This document shows positions 6,269 through 6,357 of a DNA stretch of 6,357 nucleotides, piece after piece. Within the stretch, counting starts at the first letter, position 1; each line of letters opens with the position of its first letter. Made by a program: the position numbers and the translations under genes. The stretch is from assembly GCA_029882235.1 (NCBI GenBank), contig JAOULB010000123.1, forward strand, positions 1-6,357, read 5' to 3'. The notes below the pieces were generated by a model. That model ran no database searches and was not told the origin of the DNA. It saw only the letters and a list, made by a program, of their open reading frames with translations. The stretch is from Gammaproteobacteria bacterium (GTDB taxonomy: Bacteria > Pseudomonadota > Gammaproteobacteria > UBA6429 > Thiohalophilaceae).

Positions 6269-6357
6269 ATGACAAGAATAGCAATAACTGGCGCGGCTGG
6301 ACGGATGGGTCGTACCCTGATCGAAGCAACTATTGAAAATGAATCAAGCTCAGTTGC
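6269..6357 (+). CDS. dapB: DapB, 4-hydroxy-tetrahydrodipicolinate reductase (N-terminal fragment, runs off window)
   Basis: Catalyses the NAD(P)H-dependent reduction step of diaminopimelate/lysine synthesis in the cytosol. Only 29 full codons are present, starting MTRIAITGAAGRMGRTLIEA. The GAAGRMGR segment at residues 8-15 is the DapB form of the Rossmann GxxGxxG nucleotide-binding loop and is near-diagnostic. The ATG at 6269 has AGG at 6258-6260, 8 nt upstream. It lies 109 bp after dnaJ on the same strand, and dnaJ-dapB is a frequent pair in gammaproteobacteria. The palindrome at 6164-6253 occupies nearly all the space before it, so a separate promoter was not recognised. The catalytic domain is outside the window. 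Confidence 0.92.
   Translation, partial: MTRIAITGAAGRMGRTLIEATIENESSSV

Overview
This window is a chromosomal housekeeping locus built around the DnaK chaperone operon. The organism is most likely a gammaproteobacterium. DnaK, DnaJ, GrpE and NadK all read as close relatives of their E. coli counterparts (DnaK ends in the DVVDAEFEEV-type tail, NadK is 291 aa, and the order recN-nadK is typical). Unlike E. coli, it keeps an hrcA repressor gene and a perfect CIRCE operator. An hrcA-grpE-dnaK-dnaJ-dapB order next to divergent nadK-recN is the layout I associate with non-enteric gammaproteobacteria such as sulfur oxidisers and methylotrophs. Genus cannot be decided from this window.

Layout. On the minus strand: the first 16 codons of recN (1-48) and complete nadK (111-986). 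A 170-bp divergent region (987-1156) carries a CIRCE operator (1097-1123) and an extended -10 promoter for hrcA. On the plus strand: hrcA (1157-2209), grpE (best start 2297, to 2902), dnaK (2982-4913), dnaJ (5017-6159) and the first 29 codons of dapB (from 6269). The hrcA-grpE and grpE-dnaK junctions each carry a good match to a heat-shock sigma-32 promoter whose -35 box overlaps the end of the upstream gene. Two tandem hairpins fill part of the dnaK-dnaJ gap. The dnaJ-dapB gap is almost entirely one large imperfect palindrome built from an 8-bp periodic motif.

How it works together. DnaK (ATPase), DnaJ (J-domain co-chaperone) and GrpE (nucleotide exchange factor) form one folding machine. 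The DNA suggests two layers of heat-shock control: HrcA/CIRCE repression at the head of the operon, and sigma-32-type internal promoters for grpE and dnaK. The hairpins after dnaK could lower dnaJ output relative to dnaK. NadK (NADP synthesis), RecN (DNA repair) and DapB (lysine/diaminopimelate synthesis) are neighbours without a direct chaperone role.

I see no mobile-element genes, CRISPR array, RNA genes or uncharacterised protein-coding system. The unusual content is in the regulatory and repeat DNA, plus one odd residue in DnaK.
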